From NCBI RefSeq assembly GCF_000423925.1, contig NZ_AUIX01000003.1:186001-250000 (forward strand): a stretch of DNA of 64,000 nucleotides. Direction: 5' to 3'. The first letter of the stretch is position 1. Every line of letters begins with the position of its first letter. The position numbers were made by a program, and so were the translations under genes. Source of the stretch: Butyrivibrio sp. VCD2006. GTDB taxonomy: Bacteria > Bacillota > Clostridia > Lachnospirales > Lachnospiraceae. Shown one piece after another: positions 52,884 to 62,419 of the stretch. The notes beneath the pieces are model-generated. The model worked only from the letters and a program-made list of their open reading frames with translations, ran no database searches and was not told where the DNA came from.

Positions 52884-54155
52884 ATGAAGACTGTAGGAAT
52901 TATAGCTGAATTTAATCCTTTCCACAAGGGGCATGAATACTTGATCCGGACGCTAAAAAAAGAGACCGGGTCCGATTATGCTGTCATTGTTATGAGCGGT
53001 GATTATACTCAGCGCGGAGCTCCAGCAATCTTCGATAAATATACAAGAACTAAAATGGCACTCCTCTCGGGAGCTGACCTTGTATTAGAGCTGCCCATAT
53101 ATTATAGCACATCCAGCGCCGAGTTTTTTGCCGGAGGTGCCATATCAATTTTAAACGGGCTTTCCTGTGTAGATTACCTTGGTTTTGGCTCAGAATCAGG
53201 CGATCTTAAATCGATGCAAAAAATTGCAGGCATCCTGGCAGAGGAGCCTTCTGATTTTTCTACCATTCTAAAGGAATCTCTAAAATCAGGGAAAAGTTAT
53301 GCCGCAGCCAGATCTGCTGCACTCTCATCATTTGCCGGGACCAATTCGTCAATAATCTCAAATCCCAACGACATTTTGGGTACAGAGTACATAAGAGCAC
53401 TGCTTCTCCAGGGCAGTAACATAGAACCAATTTCCATTAAAAGAATTGGTGCAGGATATAACGACGATACCCTCTCAAATGATTCTGATGCTTTCTCTTC
53501 AGCAAAGGCAATACGTAGTGCTCTGGAATCATGCGAAGACGTTACCTCTGATTTAGATACTATTATGTCAAAGCTTCCTATAGAAGTTTATAAGCTAATG
53601 GCCAGGATGAACTCACAGGGCAATCTTCAAACCACTTCCTGTGATGATTTTTCAGAGCTCCTTCATTATAAACTGCTGTCAGAGAAATCCTCAGGTTTCG
53701 ATAAGTATCTTGATGTCAGTCCGGATTTATCTGATAAAATCATCCGAAGGTTATCTGAGTATACCACCTTTTCAGAATTTGTCATGAAGCTCAAATCAAA
53801 AGATCTGACCTATGCACGTATAAGCAGAGCTCTGCTGCATATTCTTCTTAACATGACTTCTGAAAAGATGAATATTTATACCAATGACCGCAAAAACTTT
53901 TTGTCCTACGCAAGAATACTTGGTTTTAATAAGTCAGCCTCACCCTTAATGAAAAAAATACAGGAATGCTCTCGCATCCCTGTTATTTCAAAGCTTTCAG
54001 ACTCGTATAAAGCACTTGATGCAGATTCCTATATGCTCCTAAGCGAAACTATAGCTGCATCAAACATCTATGATCTTATCAGAGGTGCTGACATAATTAA
54101 TGAATACGCCAAACAGGTAATCATTTCTTCTGATACATGTACGCCCCAAGGCTGA
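52884..54155 (+). CDS. tmcAL: tRNA(Met) cytidine acetate ligase TmcAL (YlbM)
   Basis: Uses acetate and ATP to make N4-acetylcytidine at the wobble position of elongator tRNA-Met. 423 residues; nucleotidyltransferase motif AEFNPFHKGHEYLIRTLKKE (8-27) with the HxGH-type signature, then MSGDYTQRGAPAIFDKYTR. Acetate kinase is the divergent neighbour. The start lacks a ribosome binding site (see the -10 at 52871). Its last 35 bases overlap the convergent gene 54121-55476. Confidence 0.94.
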   Translation: MKTVGIIAEFNPFHKGHEYLIRTLKKETGSDYAVIVMSGDYTQRGAPAIFDKYTRTKMALLSGADLVLELPIYYSTSSAEFFAGGAISILNGLSCVDYLGFGSESGDLKSMQKIAGILAEEPSDFSTILKESLKSGKSYAAARSAALSSFAGTNSSIISNPNDILGTEYIRALLLQGSNIEPISIKRIGAGYNDDTLSNDSDAFSSAKAIRSALESCEDVTSDLDTIMSKLPIEVYKLMARMNSQGNLQTTSCDDFSELLHYKLLSEKSSGFDKYLDVSPDLSDKIIRRLSEYTTFSEFVMKLKSKDLTYARISRALLHILLNMTSEKMNIYTNDRKNFLSYARILGFNKSASPLMKKIQECSRIPVISKLSDSYKALDADSYMLLSETIAASNIYDLIRGADIINEYAKQVIISSDTCTPQG

Positions 54156-55476
54156 ACCTTTGAACCTCTTCATCACCAAAAGCAGCCACTTCATCGAAGT
54201 CAAAGCCGGGAACAGTTACCTCTGTATCTCCTGTGCCCTCTTTAAGCGGAGCACTCTGCGCTTCCTTGATTTTTTTGACATAATCAATCTCATAGTTGAT
54301 CTGCTTTGCAAGATATAGCAGCCCACCCATTTTCATGACATCATAGTCTTCATAGGCAATTTTTACATGCTTTTCAATTTCTTCCTCCACGCTCTCTTTA
54401 GGGCATTTCTTAAGAAAATCGACTGCCATGTGAAAGTATGCCTCATCCACATCACGTAAACAATCAAACAAAAAATCCGCACTCTGAAGGAAATTATTGG
54501 GTTGTTTTAAATCTTCAAGCAGCTTTATTCCATTGCAGACACTGAATTCATTTTTATAATCATCAAAGTCCATATAATGAGAAAGAGCAATCTTTCCATT
54601 TCTCACAGCGCTGGCAGTTTTTGCTATCTCAGCATCGGATAATACTCTCTCGAAAAAGTCGGCATTGGGAGCTCCACTTTTAGACACAGGTGCATACTTT
54701 TGCTTTGAAGTATCGGAACTGTCTTTTGTTTTGTTGCTTGCGATGTATTTCTCCCAAAGATACCTGACTCTTCCCCAATCAGCTCTTGAAAGCTCATCGG
54801 CAGGTCTGCGCAAGGCAGTCTTAAATTCCGCGTCAGCATTTACAGGCATAGTTTTAAAATACTCGCCTCTCTCTTCAAAAAATGCCTCAATACTATTGCT
54901 AATATCAGGAAGCTTAGCCATAAGCGGCAGCTTTATTATAGTTCCATCAATTGCATATATCTCATTTTCATCTTTGTTGTATCCGCAAATCAGATCTATC
55001 GGAAGATATCCGCCCAGTATGCATACCCATTTATCACTTTTGCTAACTTTAACAGCTTTATGTTTTTTGCAAGAGCTGTGAGGGACAAATTCCTCATTAC
55101 GAAGAATATCTATTATCTGCGAAAGCTTGAACATCTTGCCAAAATGCGGCATAACGTTATATCTTTTGCTTGTCTTTTTTGCTGATTCTTTAAGCGCACC
55201 TATTTTTTCAGATAGTCTTTCGAGCTTTTCTCCAAAGGGACCTCTTTCATCTATCAGATACAAAAACAAAAGTGTAAATGCCGGGATATACAAAAAGATG
55301 GAAACCATACCTGCAATCTCACTTCCAAGCAAGTATGCGGTGGCCACAGATAGCAGTGAGGAAGCGGCAAGAGCCAATGCTTCCATTCCAAAGATCAAAA
55401 AGAAGACTTTTTTGCCGGCATCAAACCTCTCCTCCGGTGTTCCACGCTCGGCTTTATCAAGTAACTTATCTAACAT
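54121..55476 (-). CDS. Membrane protein of unknown function
   Basis: 451 residues; family not recognised. Two to three hydrophobic helices near the N-terminus (KVFFLIFGMEALALAASSLL and AGMVSIFLYIPAFTLLFLYL) are followed by a soluble cytoplasmic part of about 350 residues. That part has CxxH-like residues (SSCKKHKAVKV), a beta-rich stretch (VCILGGYLPIDLICGYNKDE) and a helical C-terminal half rich in Asp/Glu and aromatic residues. GGAG precedes the ATG and a TATAAT lies at 55522-55527. The C-terminus overlaps tmcAL by 35 bases tail to tail. Confidence 0.7.
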   Translation of the reverse strand: MLDKLLDKAERGTPEERFDAGKKVFFLIFGMEALALAASSLLSVATAYLLGSEIAGMVSIFLYIPAFTLLFLYLIDERGPFGEKLERLSEKIGALKESAKKTSKRYNVMPHFGKMFKLSQIIDILRNEEFVPHSSCKKHKAVKVSKSDKWVCILGGYLPIDLICGYNKDENEIYAIDGTIIKLPLMAKLPDISNSIEAFFEERGEYFKTMPVNADAEFKTALRRPADELSRADWGRVRYLWEKYIASNKTKDSSDTSKQKYAPVSKSGAPNADFFERVLSDAEIAKTASAVRNGKIALSHYMDFDDYKNEFSVCNGIKLLEDLKQPNNFLQSADFLFDCLRDVDEAYFHMAVDFLKKCPKESVEEEIEKHVKIAYEDYDVMKMGGLLYLAKQINYEIDYVKKIKEAQSAPLKEGTGDTEVTVPGFDFDEVAAFGDEEVQRFSLGAYMYQKK

Positions 55477-55585
55477 AACAAAAACTCCAATACTACTTTA
55501 ATCATACTTCCCAAGTAGGAAATTATAGCAGAATTGGAGCTTTTTATAAAGTTAGATGTGGGCCAAAAATGCGCAGTTTCCTATA

Positions 55586-57553
55586 TTATCCTGCCGTTAT
55601 CTGGTCCGGAAAAATTTCAGAAGGCATAGGTTTCGCAAAATAGAAGCCTTGTATCATTTCGCATCTGAGTTTCCTTATGAAATCATATTGTTCCTGAGTT
55701 TCCACACCCTCAACAACTATCTGCAGTCCAAGCCTCTTTGCCATCTGAACTACAGATTCAAGTACAATCAGTCCCTTCTCACTATTTTCGATGTTTCTAA
55801 GGAAATACATATCAATCTTTACGATATCAAGTGGCATATCCTTGAACATATTAAGATTTGAGTAGCCGCTTCCAAAGTCATCCATCATAACTATGAAACC
55901 GTTCTCTCTAAGCTTCCTTAACATGGTTATGATATTCTCCATGTTATCGTTAAAAGCGCTCTCTGTGAGTTCTATTTTTATAAGCTTATGATCAAGTCGA
56001 TATTTGTCTACAGTGGCTATTATTTCTTCAACAATTCCATAATGATCTACGTCAACTCTTGAAAAATTGACAGAAACAGGAACAACATCAAGCCCCTGAT
56101 TGATCCATTCTCTTAAGATTCTGCACACCTCATCTAGAACATAGAGATCAAGCTCGGTAATAAAGCCATTTTTCTCAAGGATCGGTATAAAATCACCTGG
56201 ATTGATCATTTGATTCTTTGAATCGATCCATCTAACCAGTGCCTCAGCGCTGACTCGCTCCCTTGTCATTGTGTCACATACAGGCTGCAGGTAAACCTTA
56301 AACTCTCTATCCTGAATTGCACCGCGTACTCTCTGCTCAACGGATTTCCTGTGTTCATCTTCTTTTCTTATATCAGCATCATAAAAGGCGACATTAGTTT
56401 TGAAATTACCGGAAACCCATTTAAGCGCATACCCCGCATGATCAAGCATCTTATTGATATCATTATCACCCTCTTCGAGTCTGTAAACACCCGCATAGAA
56501 TGATACCGCATAATCTAGTCCAGTGAGGGGATTTGTGATAGATTCAGATAGGCTGGCATTTGTTATTGTATTTATTGACAGCTCTTCATCAAGTAATACC
56601 GCAAAGGTATCTCCGCCTATTCTTCCGCAAACAGCCTTATTCTTAGCATTATCCACGCACCGCTTAATATTTTCTGCCAGAAGCATCAGAACCTTATCGC
56701 CATTCTCCATTCCGGTCCTCTCATTAAGCTCCTGCATATGATATACCTGAACCTTTACCATGGAATAGCCTTCCATGCTCTGCTTATGCATAAGTTCATC
56801 ACAAGACCTTATAAAACCGGTTCTGTTATTAAGTCCTGTAAGCTCATCAATAGTTACATCAACAAAACAGAATACAACAATAGTCATGGCTACAGCCAAA
56901 GCTATAATAAGTCCTGTAAGTGAATGTTCAGGAAGTATTATCTGATATATCAGATCGAAAATAGTGATCATAAAAACAGTTATCAGAAGTCTCTTTCTGA
57001 TTCGACCCAGATATCTTGAATGCCTGAATGTACATGCTCCCACCATGCTGGCACACAAAAGATAATAGACAAAAGAAAGCCATGATAATGGACCATGTGA
57101 ATAGTACATGGTTTCTTTATCCATTTTGAAAAGCAGATCAAAGAAAATATTGCCGAAGGTCGAAGCAGCTATCACAATAGCAAGGCTACCATCCATGAAT
57201 AGTCTGTTAACCTTCTCTCCGCAAAGTTCATAAAAGTATTTAGCTGAATTATATGGAATAAGGAAAAGTACGCAAAAATACAACAGAAGCAAAAAGTAAG
57301 TAATATAGTAAGTTTTCGGGTTTGCTATCTGCAAAAGAATAATAGTTACAGAATCAAGAAGATTATATGCAATTGCACAAAGAATAAGGAGCTTTAGACT
57401 TAAGCTAAAGTTCTTCATAAGTTTGGGGCGAATCCAGGCACATATTAAGCTAGTCATTATTACCATTATTCCGGCAACATCAAACTGATATGAAAATTGC
57501 ATATTATTCCTCAAAAAACGACAAAAGAAGAGATGATGCCCCCTAAAGTACAT
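55586..57553 (-). CDS. Membrane GGDEF-EAL protein, probable c-di-GMP phosphodiesterase
   Basis: 655 residues. Seven or so helices in the first 220 residues, then a GGDEF domain (about 225-385) and an EAL domain (about 395-650). The cyclase signature reads GRIGGDTFAVL, that is GGDTF not GGDEF, so cyclase activity is doubtful. The EAL domain keeps EALVRW, SVNFS, ELTES, DDFGSGYS, KID, EGVET and QGF, so hydrolysis is expected. Start ATG 57553 has AAGGAGG seven bases upstream and fits the promoter at 57580-57608; an ATG at 57502 with GAGGAAT is an alternative. Divergent from the 57790 gene. Confidence 0.9.
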   Translation of the reverse strand: MYFRGHHLFFCRFLRNNMQFSYQFDVAGIMVIMTSLICAWIRPKLMKNFSLSLKLLILCAIAYNLLDSVTIILLQIANPKTYYITYFLLLLYFCVLFLIPYNSAKYFYELCGEKVNRLFMDGSLAIVIAASTFGNIFFDLLFKMDKETMYYSHGPLSWLSFVYYLLCASMVGACTFRHSRYLGRIRKRLLITVFMITIFDLIYQIILPEHSLTGLIIALAVAMTIVVFCFVDVTIDELTGLNNRTGFIRSCDELMHKQSMEGYSMVKVQVYHMQELNERTGMENGDKVLMLLAENIKRCVDNAKNKAVCGRIGGDTFAVLLDEELSINTITNASLSESITNPLTGLDYAVSFYAGVYRLEEGDNDINKMLDHAGYALKWVSGNFKTNVAFYDADIRKEDEHRKSVEQRVRGAIQDREFKVYLQPVCDTMTRERVSAEALVRWIDSKNQMINPGDFIPILEKNGFITELDLYVLDEVCRILREWINQGLDVVPVSVNFSRVDVDHYGIVEEIIATVDKYRLDHKLIKIELTESAFNDNMENIITMLRKLRENGFIVMMDDFGSGYSNLNMFKDMPLDIVKIDMYFLRNIENSEKGLIVLESVVQMAKRLGLQIVVEGVETQEQYDFIRKLRCEMIQGFYFAKPMPSEIFPDQITAG

Positions 57554-57579
57554 CAACTCTCCTCCTTGGTATTAATTAT

Positions 57580-57608
57580 AATATATAATTTGACATATAT
57601 TATTTCAA
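57580..57608 (-). promoter_or_regulatory. Promoter of the GGDEF-EAL gene
   Basis: TTGAAA (57603-57608), 17 bases, TATATT (57580-57585) on the minus strand. Predicted start about 20 bases before the ATG at 57553. Confidence 0.6.
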
Positions 57609-57789
57609 GCGATTTTTAGGCCTACTAAGGTTTTTTTCGTTAGATTTTGAAATATGTTTACCAAACTTTAATGATTTATAATCTTTTTTTCGTTTATAAT
57701 AATATATAACGAAATTAATATACAATTTCCTTACTGTCGGTATTTATTCCTTCAAAAATCATGAACTTTTTTCATATAAAAGGAGCCTT

Positions 57790-59901
57790 ATGGGACTGTT
57801 AACTCTTAATCCGAATCAGGTATTACACAGAAGCGGTGACAAAGTAGAAACTCTTGAAATTGTTGTAAAAGGGTCTGTTTCCATTGCCATTGAAGGAGAA
57901 GCTATTGATGTTGGAGTAGGCGGTATACTAGGCTGCGCTGAGCGCCCCGGTGAAACATACATCTACACCTATACTGCTAAAGAAGAATCCTCTGTCTTCT
58001 CATATCCCTTTAACTCAATTGACGATATTTACAAGATTATCAGCTCAAATCCAAAGATCTCTCCAATACTGGCAGCTCAGACCATAAAGACTGTAGTTTA
58101 CGCACTTGATAAATTGAACTCTGATTATGATAAAGCTTTAGAAGATTTCAATCAGCTTGATGTCGATAAAGCAGATTACCCCATGATGGCTGTTTCTGTC
58201 GGAGCGGAAGTCGAGGATTTCCCCGAACTTGATACGGTAAGCCCTCCTATCAAGTCTCAGGCACTTTTAGATTGGCAGGAAAAATTCTACCGCACTCTTG
58301 CTGACAATGAAGAAATACTGAAAAAAACCTGCTATGCGAGATCTGCTGATATCGCTAATGGCTTCATTATGAATGCGCTTGAAGCGCTTTCATTTGTTTC
58401 AGCATGCCGCGAAAAGCTTCTTGAATATAAAAAGGACTACCAGAAAAAGGTCGGAAAATTCAGGTCAACTATCCAGCTCATACGCGCCAAGTCTGCTGAT
58501 ATGAAGAGAAATGGCTCTGAAGGTGAAGCTACAGATATTGATATCAAGGATGCTTTAAATACTATTCTGCAATATGCAAATGTGGATGAAAAAACCACTG
58601 AAAGCTTCCGGAATATCATTCATGAATTCAAAAAAACATCTACCAGATATGACTCCTCTGATGAGAGCAGAGCTTTAAGACGAAGCGTCGGTGTTGATTA
58701 TTATAAGATTTATAGCTCGGCATTCTTAAGAAGCTTAAGTGACCCTGCTGTTCCTTCTGAAGTAATGATGTTCTTGATGTTCGGATTTGTGGATGAGGAT
58801 CTTGCAGGCCGTGAAAACACGAGACAACTTTATGCTCTCATGAAAACCTATAAACCGGATCCAAACGGTTATGTTATCACAGCCTATGAATGGCTAAAAA
58901 AGATTTACAACATGGAGCTTGACCCCTCCAGAAATGAATTCGACGAGGATTACTTTACCGCTCTCCGCACGCTTAAAACCAGCGGAGATATCACTGAGGC
59001 AGAGATGGAAGAAATGAAATTGGATCCCACATCGCGCCTTAAATTCGAGATTAAAAATCTTCTTGCCCTTGGTAACAGAATGACCTATGGAAGGCCTTCA
59101 ACCTATACTCCTGTTTTCGATGCCGAAAATGTAATACGACCTCTGGATGTTGCTTATATCGATGCAAAGAAAATTAACGACTTTTATGATTATATAAGGT
59201 CTATTGACTATTCAGTATTCTGCAGACAGGGCAGCTACTCCAATCCTGATATTGGTGTAACACAGGTATTCATTGATGAGGACGTAACCCCTTACATGAT
59301 TCTTATGCCAAATATGGGAAGCCGCGCTTCTCTTTGGCAGGAAATTGAAGGCAAGAAAAGAAACACTCCCGCCAGATTTATTATTTCGATTTTCAACACA
59401 GAAACCTTTGAAGATGTTATGATACGTCTATGCGGCGAATTCCGATGGGAAATGTGCAAGACTGAGCAGGGTGTACACTGGAACGATGTAACTGACCCTT
59501 CACTTACATCGATGTATTGCGATTATCTTCAGTTTTACAAAAAGAATCACTCTCTTTCAACAGAGATGAAGGAAAAACTACGAACTGATCTTAAGAAAAA
59601 CAGTAATAATTACAAGAATGTATTTATCGGTGACTATATGAGTTATATAAAATTTGAGGCAAATTCATCGCCTCGTCTCAATAAAGTTGCCAGAGAAATA
59701 CTATTTACATTCTGTGCTTTTTCACAGGAGGTCAGGGAAAAGTTATCAGATAATCCTCAATATGGAGAACTGATAAAGAAGCGTGCTGCACATCAGAATG
59801 GACTTATGCGCCCTATCGCCAATACCATCAGAAAGATTCAGAATGAAGGAAATGAAGTACCTCAGATCATAAAGGATCAATATGAATTTTTAAAGAAATA
59901 G
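57790..59901 (+). CDS. Large protein with N-terminal cyclic-nucleotide-domain-like fold
   Basis: 703 residues; only the first about 100 look familiar: GDKVETLEIVVKGSVSIAIE and GILGCAERPGETYIYTYTAK follow the beta-roll of CRP/cNMP-binding domains. The cassette that normally holds the phosphate arginine (RSAT-like) is not recognisable, so ligand binding may be lost or changed. The rest is largely helical with no membrane segment and no known motif. AAAGGAG precedes the ATG. It is followed after 21 bases by a small Cys-rich gene and is divergent from a c-di-GMP phosphodiesterase. No DNA-binding helix-turn-helix is visible, so it is not a standard CRP regulator. Confidence 0.75.
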   Translation: MGLLTLNPNQVLHRSGDKVETLEIVVKGSVSIAIEGEAIDVGVGGILGCAERPGETYIYTYTAKEESSVFSYPFNSIDDIYKIISSNPKISPILAAQTIKTVVYALDKLNSDYDKALEDFNQLDVDKADYPMMAVSVGAEVEDFPELDTVSPPIKSQALLDWQEKFYRTLADNEEILKKTCYARSADIANGFIMNALEALSFVSACREKLLEYKKDYQKKVGKFRSTIQLIRAKSADMKRNGSEGEATDIDIKDALNTILQYANVDEKTTESFRNIIHEFKKTSTRYDSSDESRALRRSVGVDYYKIYSSAFLRSLSDPAVPSEVMMFLMFGFVDEDLAGRENTRQLYALMKTYKPDPNGYVITAYEWLKKIYNMELDPSRNEFDEDYFTALRTLKTSGDITEAEMEEMKLDPTSRLKFEIKNLLALGNRMTYGRPSTYTPVFDAENVIRPLDVAYIDAKKINDFYDYIRSIDYSVFCRQGSYSNPDIGVTQVFIDEDVTPYMILMPNMGSRASLWQEIEGKKRNTPARFIISIFNTETFEDVMIRLCGEFRWEMCKTEQGVHWNDVTDPSLTSMYCDYLQFYKKNHSLSTEMKEKLRTDLKKNSNNYKNVFIGDYMSYIKFEANSSPRLNKVAREILFTFCAFSQEVREKLSDNPQYGELIKKRAAHQNGLMRPIANTIRKIQNEGNEVPQIIKDQYEFLKK

Positions 59902-59922
59902 TTGTTTGAAAGGATTTTATTT

Positions 59923-60099
59923 ATGCAAACCAGATGCGACGAATGTACCTACTACGAATATGATGAAGACGATGAGACCTACTACTGCGGAGTGAATATG
60001 GACGAAGACGACTACGCAAGGCTCATGGGCAATTCAAAAAGTGAATGTCCATTCTACAGAAATAACAATGAATATGAAGTCGTAAAGCATCAGATGTAA
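59923..60099 (+). CDS. Small acidic Cys-rich protein (DUF6472-like)
   Basis: 58 residues from MQTRCDECTYYEYDEDDETY (start 59923, GAAAGGA upstream). Four cysteines (CxxC...C...C with CPFYR) could bind a metal, and about a third of residues are Asp/Glu. I believe it matches the small DUF6472 group common in Lachnospiraceae, from memory. The longer reading from a TTG at 59902 overlaps its ribosome binding site and is less likely. Co-transcribed with the 703-residue protein. Confidence 0.8.
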   Translation: MQTRCDECTYYEYDEDDETYYCGVNMDEDDYARLMGNSKSECPFYRNNNEYEVVKHQM

Positions 60100-60109
60100 T
60101 GTATTCAAA

Positions 60110-60133
60110 AAAGAGGAGCTACTGCTCCTCTTT
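60110..60133. terminator. Bidirectional terminator
   Basis: Perfect 10-bp arms AAAGAGGAGC / GCTCCTCTTT with a four-base loop; the minus strand continues TTTTTT. It serves the recombinase gene and the converging Cys-rich gene. Confidence 0.85.
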
Positions 60134-60149
60134 AATTATGTCATTCATT

Positions 60150-61022
60150 TTAATGGGTTCTGTCATAAACGTCTCTGATATAGTCACGATTCTCTCTAGC
60201 ATATCTGTTAGTGGAAACAGGGCTGACATGTCCCATCATAAACTGTACAGCCTCTATGTCAGCACCTCTCTCTACAAGATGTGCCGCGAAGCTATGTCTT
60301 AGTGCTTCAGGTGTTATAGGCACTTTTATATCTGCCTGTCTTGCATAGCTCTTCACTAATTTCCAAACACCCTGTCTGCTCATAGCCTCTCCCTGATAAT
60401 TTATAAATAGAAGCTCTTCATCAGTTCTTGTTATGAGGTGTCGCCTTCCATCCTGCAGATACCTGGTTAAAACTGCCTTCGTCCTTTTATCAAAGGGAAT
60501 TATTCTCTCCGTTTTATTGTTTTTACAGGCAATACTGCCTATCTGCATATCAAGCTGAGATATCTTTATGCCAATGAGTTCAGAAACCTTAATACCGGTT
60601 GCATACATTAGCTCAAGCATCGCTGAGTCTCTCTGTCCCTTTGCGGTACGCGCATCTGGCATATCAAGTAAATCTTCTATCTGTCTTCTTGTCAAAACAT
60701 TTGCTTTTGGCAACTCAACCTTTGGTGCAATTAGATTCTCTGATGCATCAATCGCAACTATTTCATTTTTAACAAGGTACTTAAATAAAGCCTTTATTGA
60801 AACAATATTTCTCGCAATAGTAGCAGGAGAATAACCCTTTTCGGAAAGCTGACCAAGATGATCCTTTAGAACTTTTTCAGAAACCTTGCCTATTTCAGTT
60901 ATTCCAAGCGAATCTACATAGTTCTCAAGTTTTGACAGATCACATTGATAAGATTTCAGTGTATTCTGGCTCATCCCCCCGGACTTTAAACATTCATTAG
61001 TAAAATCCTGTATTTCTTTCAT
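60150..61022 (-). CDS. Xer-like tyrosine recombinase with substituted active-site residues
   Basis: 290 residues, full length for XerC/XerD. N-terminal SAM-like core-binding domain (about 1-85) and C-terminal catalytic domain. Expected R-K-H-R-H-Y: here arginine I is lysine (YATGIKVSELIG), the first histidine of HxLRH is glutamate (TPEALRHSF); the lysine (NKTERIIPF), second Arg (LRH), last His (MMGH) and Tyr (TNRYAREN) remain. It may be inactive, altered or need a partner. No integron, phage or attachment site is nearby. The ribosome binding site is weak (GAG). Confidence 0.88.
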   Translation of the reverse strand: MKEIQDFTNECLKSGGMSQNTLKSYQCDLSKLENYVDSLGITEIGKVSEKVLKDHLGQLSEKGYSPATIARNIVSIKALFKYLVKNEIVAIDASENLIAPKVELPKANVLTRRQIEDLLDMPDARTAKGQRDSAMLELMYATGIKVSELIGIKISQLDMQIGSIACKNNKTERIIPFDKRTKAVLTRYLQDGRRHLITRTDEELLFINYQGEAMSRQGVWKLVKSYARQADIKVPITPEALRHSFAAHLVERGADIEAVQFMMGHVSPVSTNRYARENRDYIRDVYDRTH

Positions 61023-61053
61023 TTGCCATCACTCTTATCTGTAACGTCTATGA

Positions 61054-62343
61054 TCACTCAAATTCTTTCATAATCTTATCAAGCTCTGCATATTCAGGAA
61101 GACAATCAAAGGTAGCAAAGTAATCTCTGGGAGTCTCTGCCCTTCTGATCATCTCTACACTTCCATCCTCTTTAAGGAGAAGCTCAGAACACCACAGTTT
61201 TCCGTTATAGTTATATCCCATTGCAAAGCCATGTGCTCCGGCATCATGAATGAAAAGATAATCACCCATATCTATCTTGGGAAGCTTTCTGTCTATTGCA
61301 AATTTATCATTATTCTCACAAAGTGAACCGGTGACATCATACACATGATCCAGAGGCTCGTTCTCTTTGCCAAGAACAGTTATGTGATGATAAGAGCCGT
61401 ACATTGCAGGTCTCATAAGATTAACTGCACATGCATCAACTCCAATATACTCCTTGTAGATGTGCTTCTCATGGATTGCCTTTGTAACAAGCGCACCATA
61501 AGGTCCAAGCATAAATCTGCCCATCTCTGTATAGATTGCTACATCATCCATACCTGCGGGAACAAGAATTCTCTCATATTCTCTTCGTACTCCCTCGCCG
61601 ATTGCAGCAATATCATTGCCTTCCTTATCAGGCTCATAAGGAATTCCAACACCGCCTGAAAGATTGATGAATGCAATATCCGCACCGGTCTCTTTTTCAA
61701 GCTCTACAGCAAGCTCAAAAAGCTGTCCTGCAAGTGTAGGATAATACTCATTAGTAACTGTATTGCTTGCAAGAAATGCATGTATACCAAAATGCTTAAC
61801 GCCGTAGCCCTTAAGGATCTTAAAGCTCTCGGCAAGCTGCTCTCTGGTCATTCCATACTTGGAATCACCCGGGTTGTCCATGATTCCATTACTCATCTGG
61901 AAAACGCCACCGGGATTATATCTGCAGCTTATTGTCTCAGGCAGTTTGCCGCCCAGTGCTTCTCTGGCAAACTCAATATGAGTTATATCATCAAAATTGA
62001 TTATTCCGCCGATCTTATCAGCATAAACAAATTCTTCTGCGGGAGTATCATTTGAAGAAAACATGATATTTTCTCCACAAGCTCCGATAGACTTGCTGAG
62101 CATCAATTCAGTAATTGAAGAACAGTCAAAGCCACAGCCCTCAGCTTGCAGAAGCTGCATAATCTTAGGATTAGGAGTTGCCTTAACAGCAAAATATTCA
62201 CGGAATCCTTTATTCCACGCAAAAGCCTTTTTTACAGCTTTGGCATTTTCAACGATTCCTTTTTCATCATATAAATAAAACGGGGTCGGGTATTTCTTTA
62301 CTATCTCTTCGACCTGTTGCTTGCTTACATACGCTTTCTTCAT
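61054..62343 (-). CDS. lysA: Diaminopimelate decarboxylase
   Basis: Last step of lysine synthesis, PLP dependent. 429 residues of the alanine-racemase/ornithine-decarboxylase fold III. The PLP lysine is in EYFAVKATPNPKIMQLLQ (about residues 45-62), the glycine loop is NLSGGVGIPY, and the dimer-interface CEN motif (usually CESxD) is VTGSLCENNDKF. Other pathway genes are not nearby. It lies 31 bases upstream of the Xer-like gene in the same direction. Confidence 0.93.
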   Translation of the reverse strand: MKKAYVSKQQVEEIVKKYPTPFYLYDEKGIVENAKAVKKAFAWNKGFREYFAVKATPNPKIMQLLQAEGCGFDCSSITELMLSKSIGACGENIMFSSNDTPAEEFVYADKIGGIINFDDITHIEFAREALGGKLPETISCRYNPGGVFQMSNGIMDNPGDSKYGMTREQLAESFKILKGYGVKHFGIHAFLASNTVTNEYYPTLAGQLFELAVELEKETGADIAFINLSGGVGIPYEPDKEGNDIAAIGEGVRREYERILVPAGMDDVAIYTEMGRFMLGPYGALVTKAIHEKHIYKEYIGVDACAVNLMRPAMYGSYHHITVLGKENEPLDHVYDVTGSLCENNDKFAIDRKLPKIDMGDYLFIHDAGAHGFAMGYNYNGKLWCSELLLKEDGSVEMIRRAETPRDYFATFDCLPEYAELDKIMKEFE

Positions 62344-62419
62344 AATATCCTCCTGTCTTGCATTTTCACTTTACTACGTTATCACGAAAAAGTGTATGTG
62401 TCTAGCAAGAATTTTAAAA

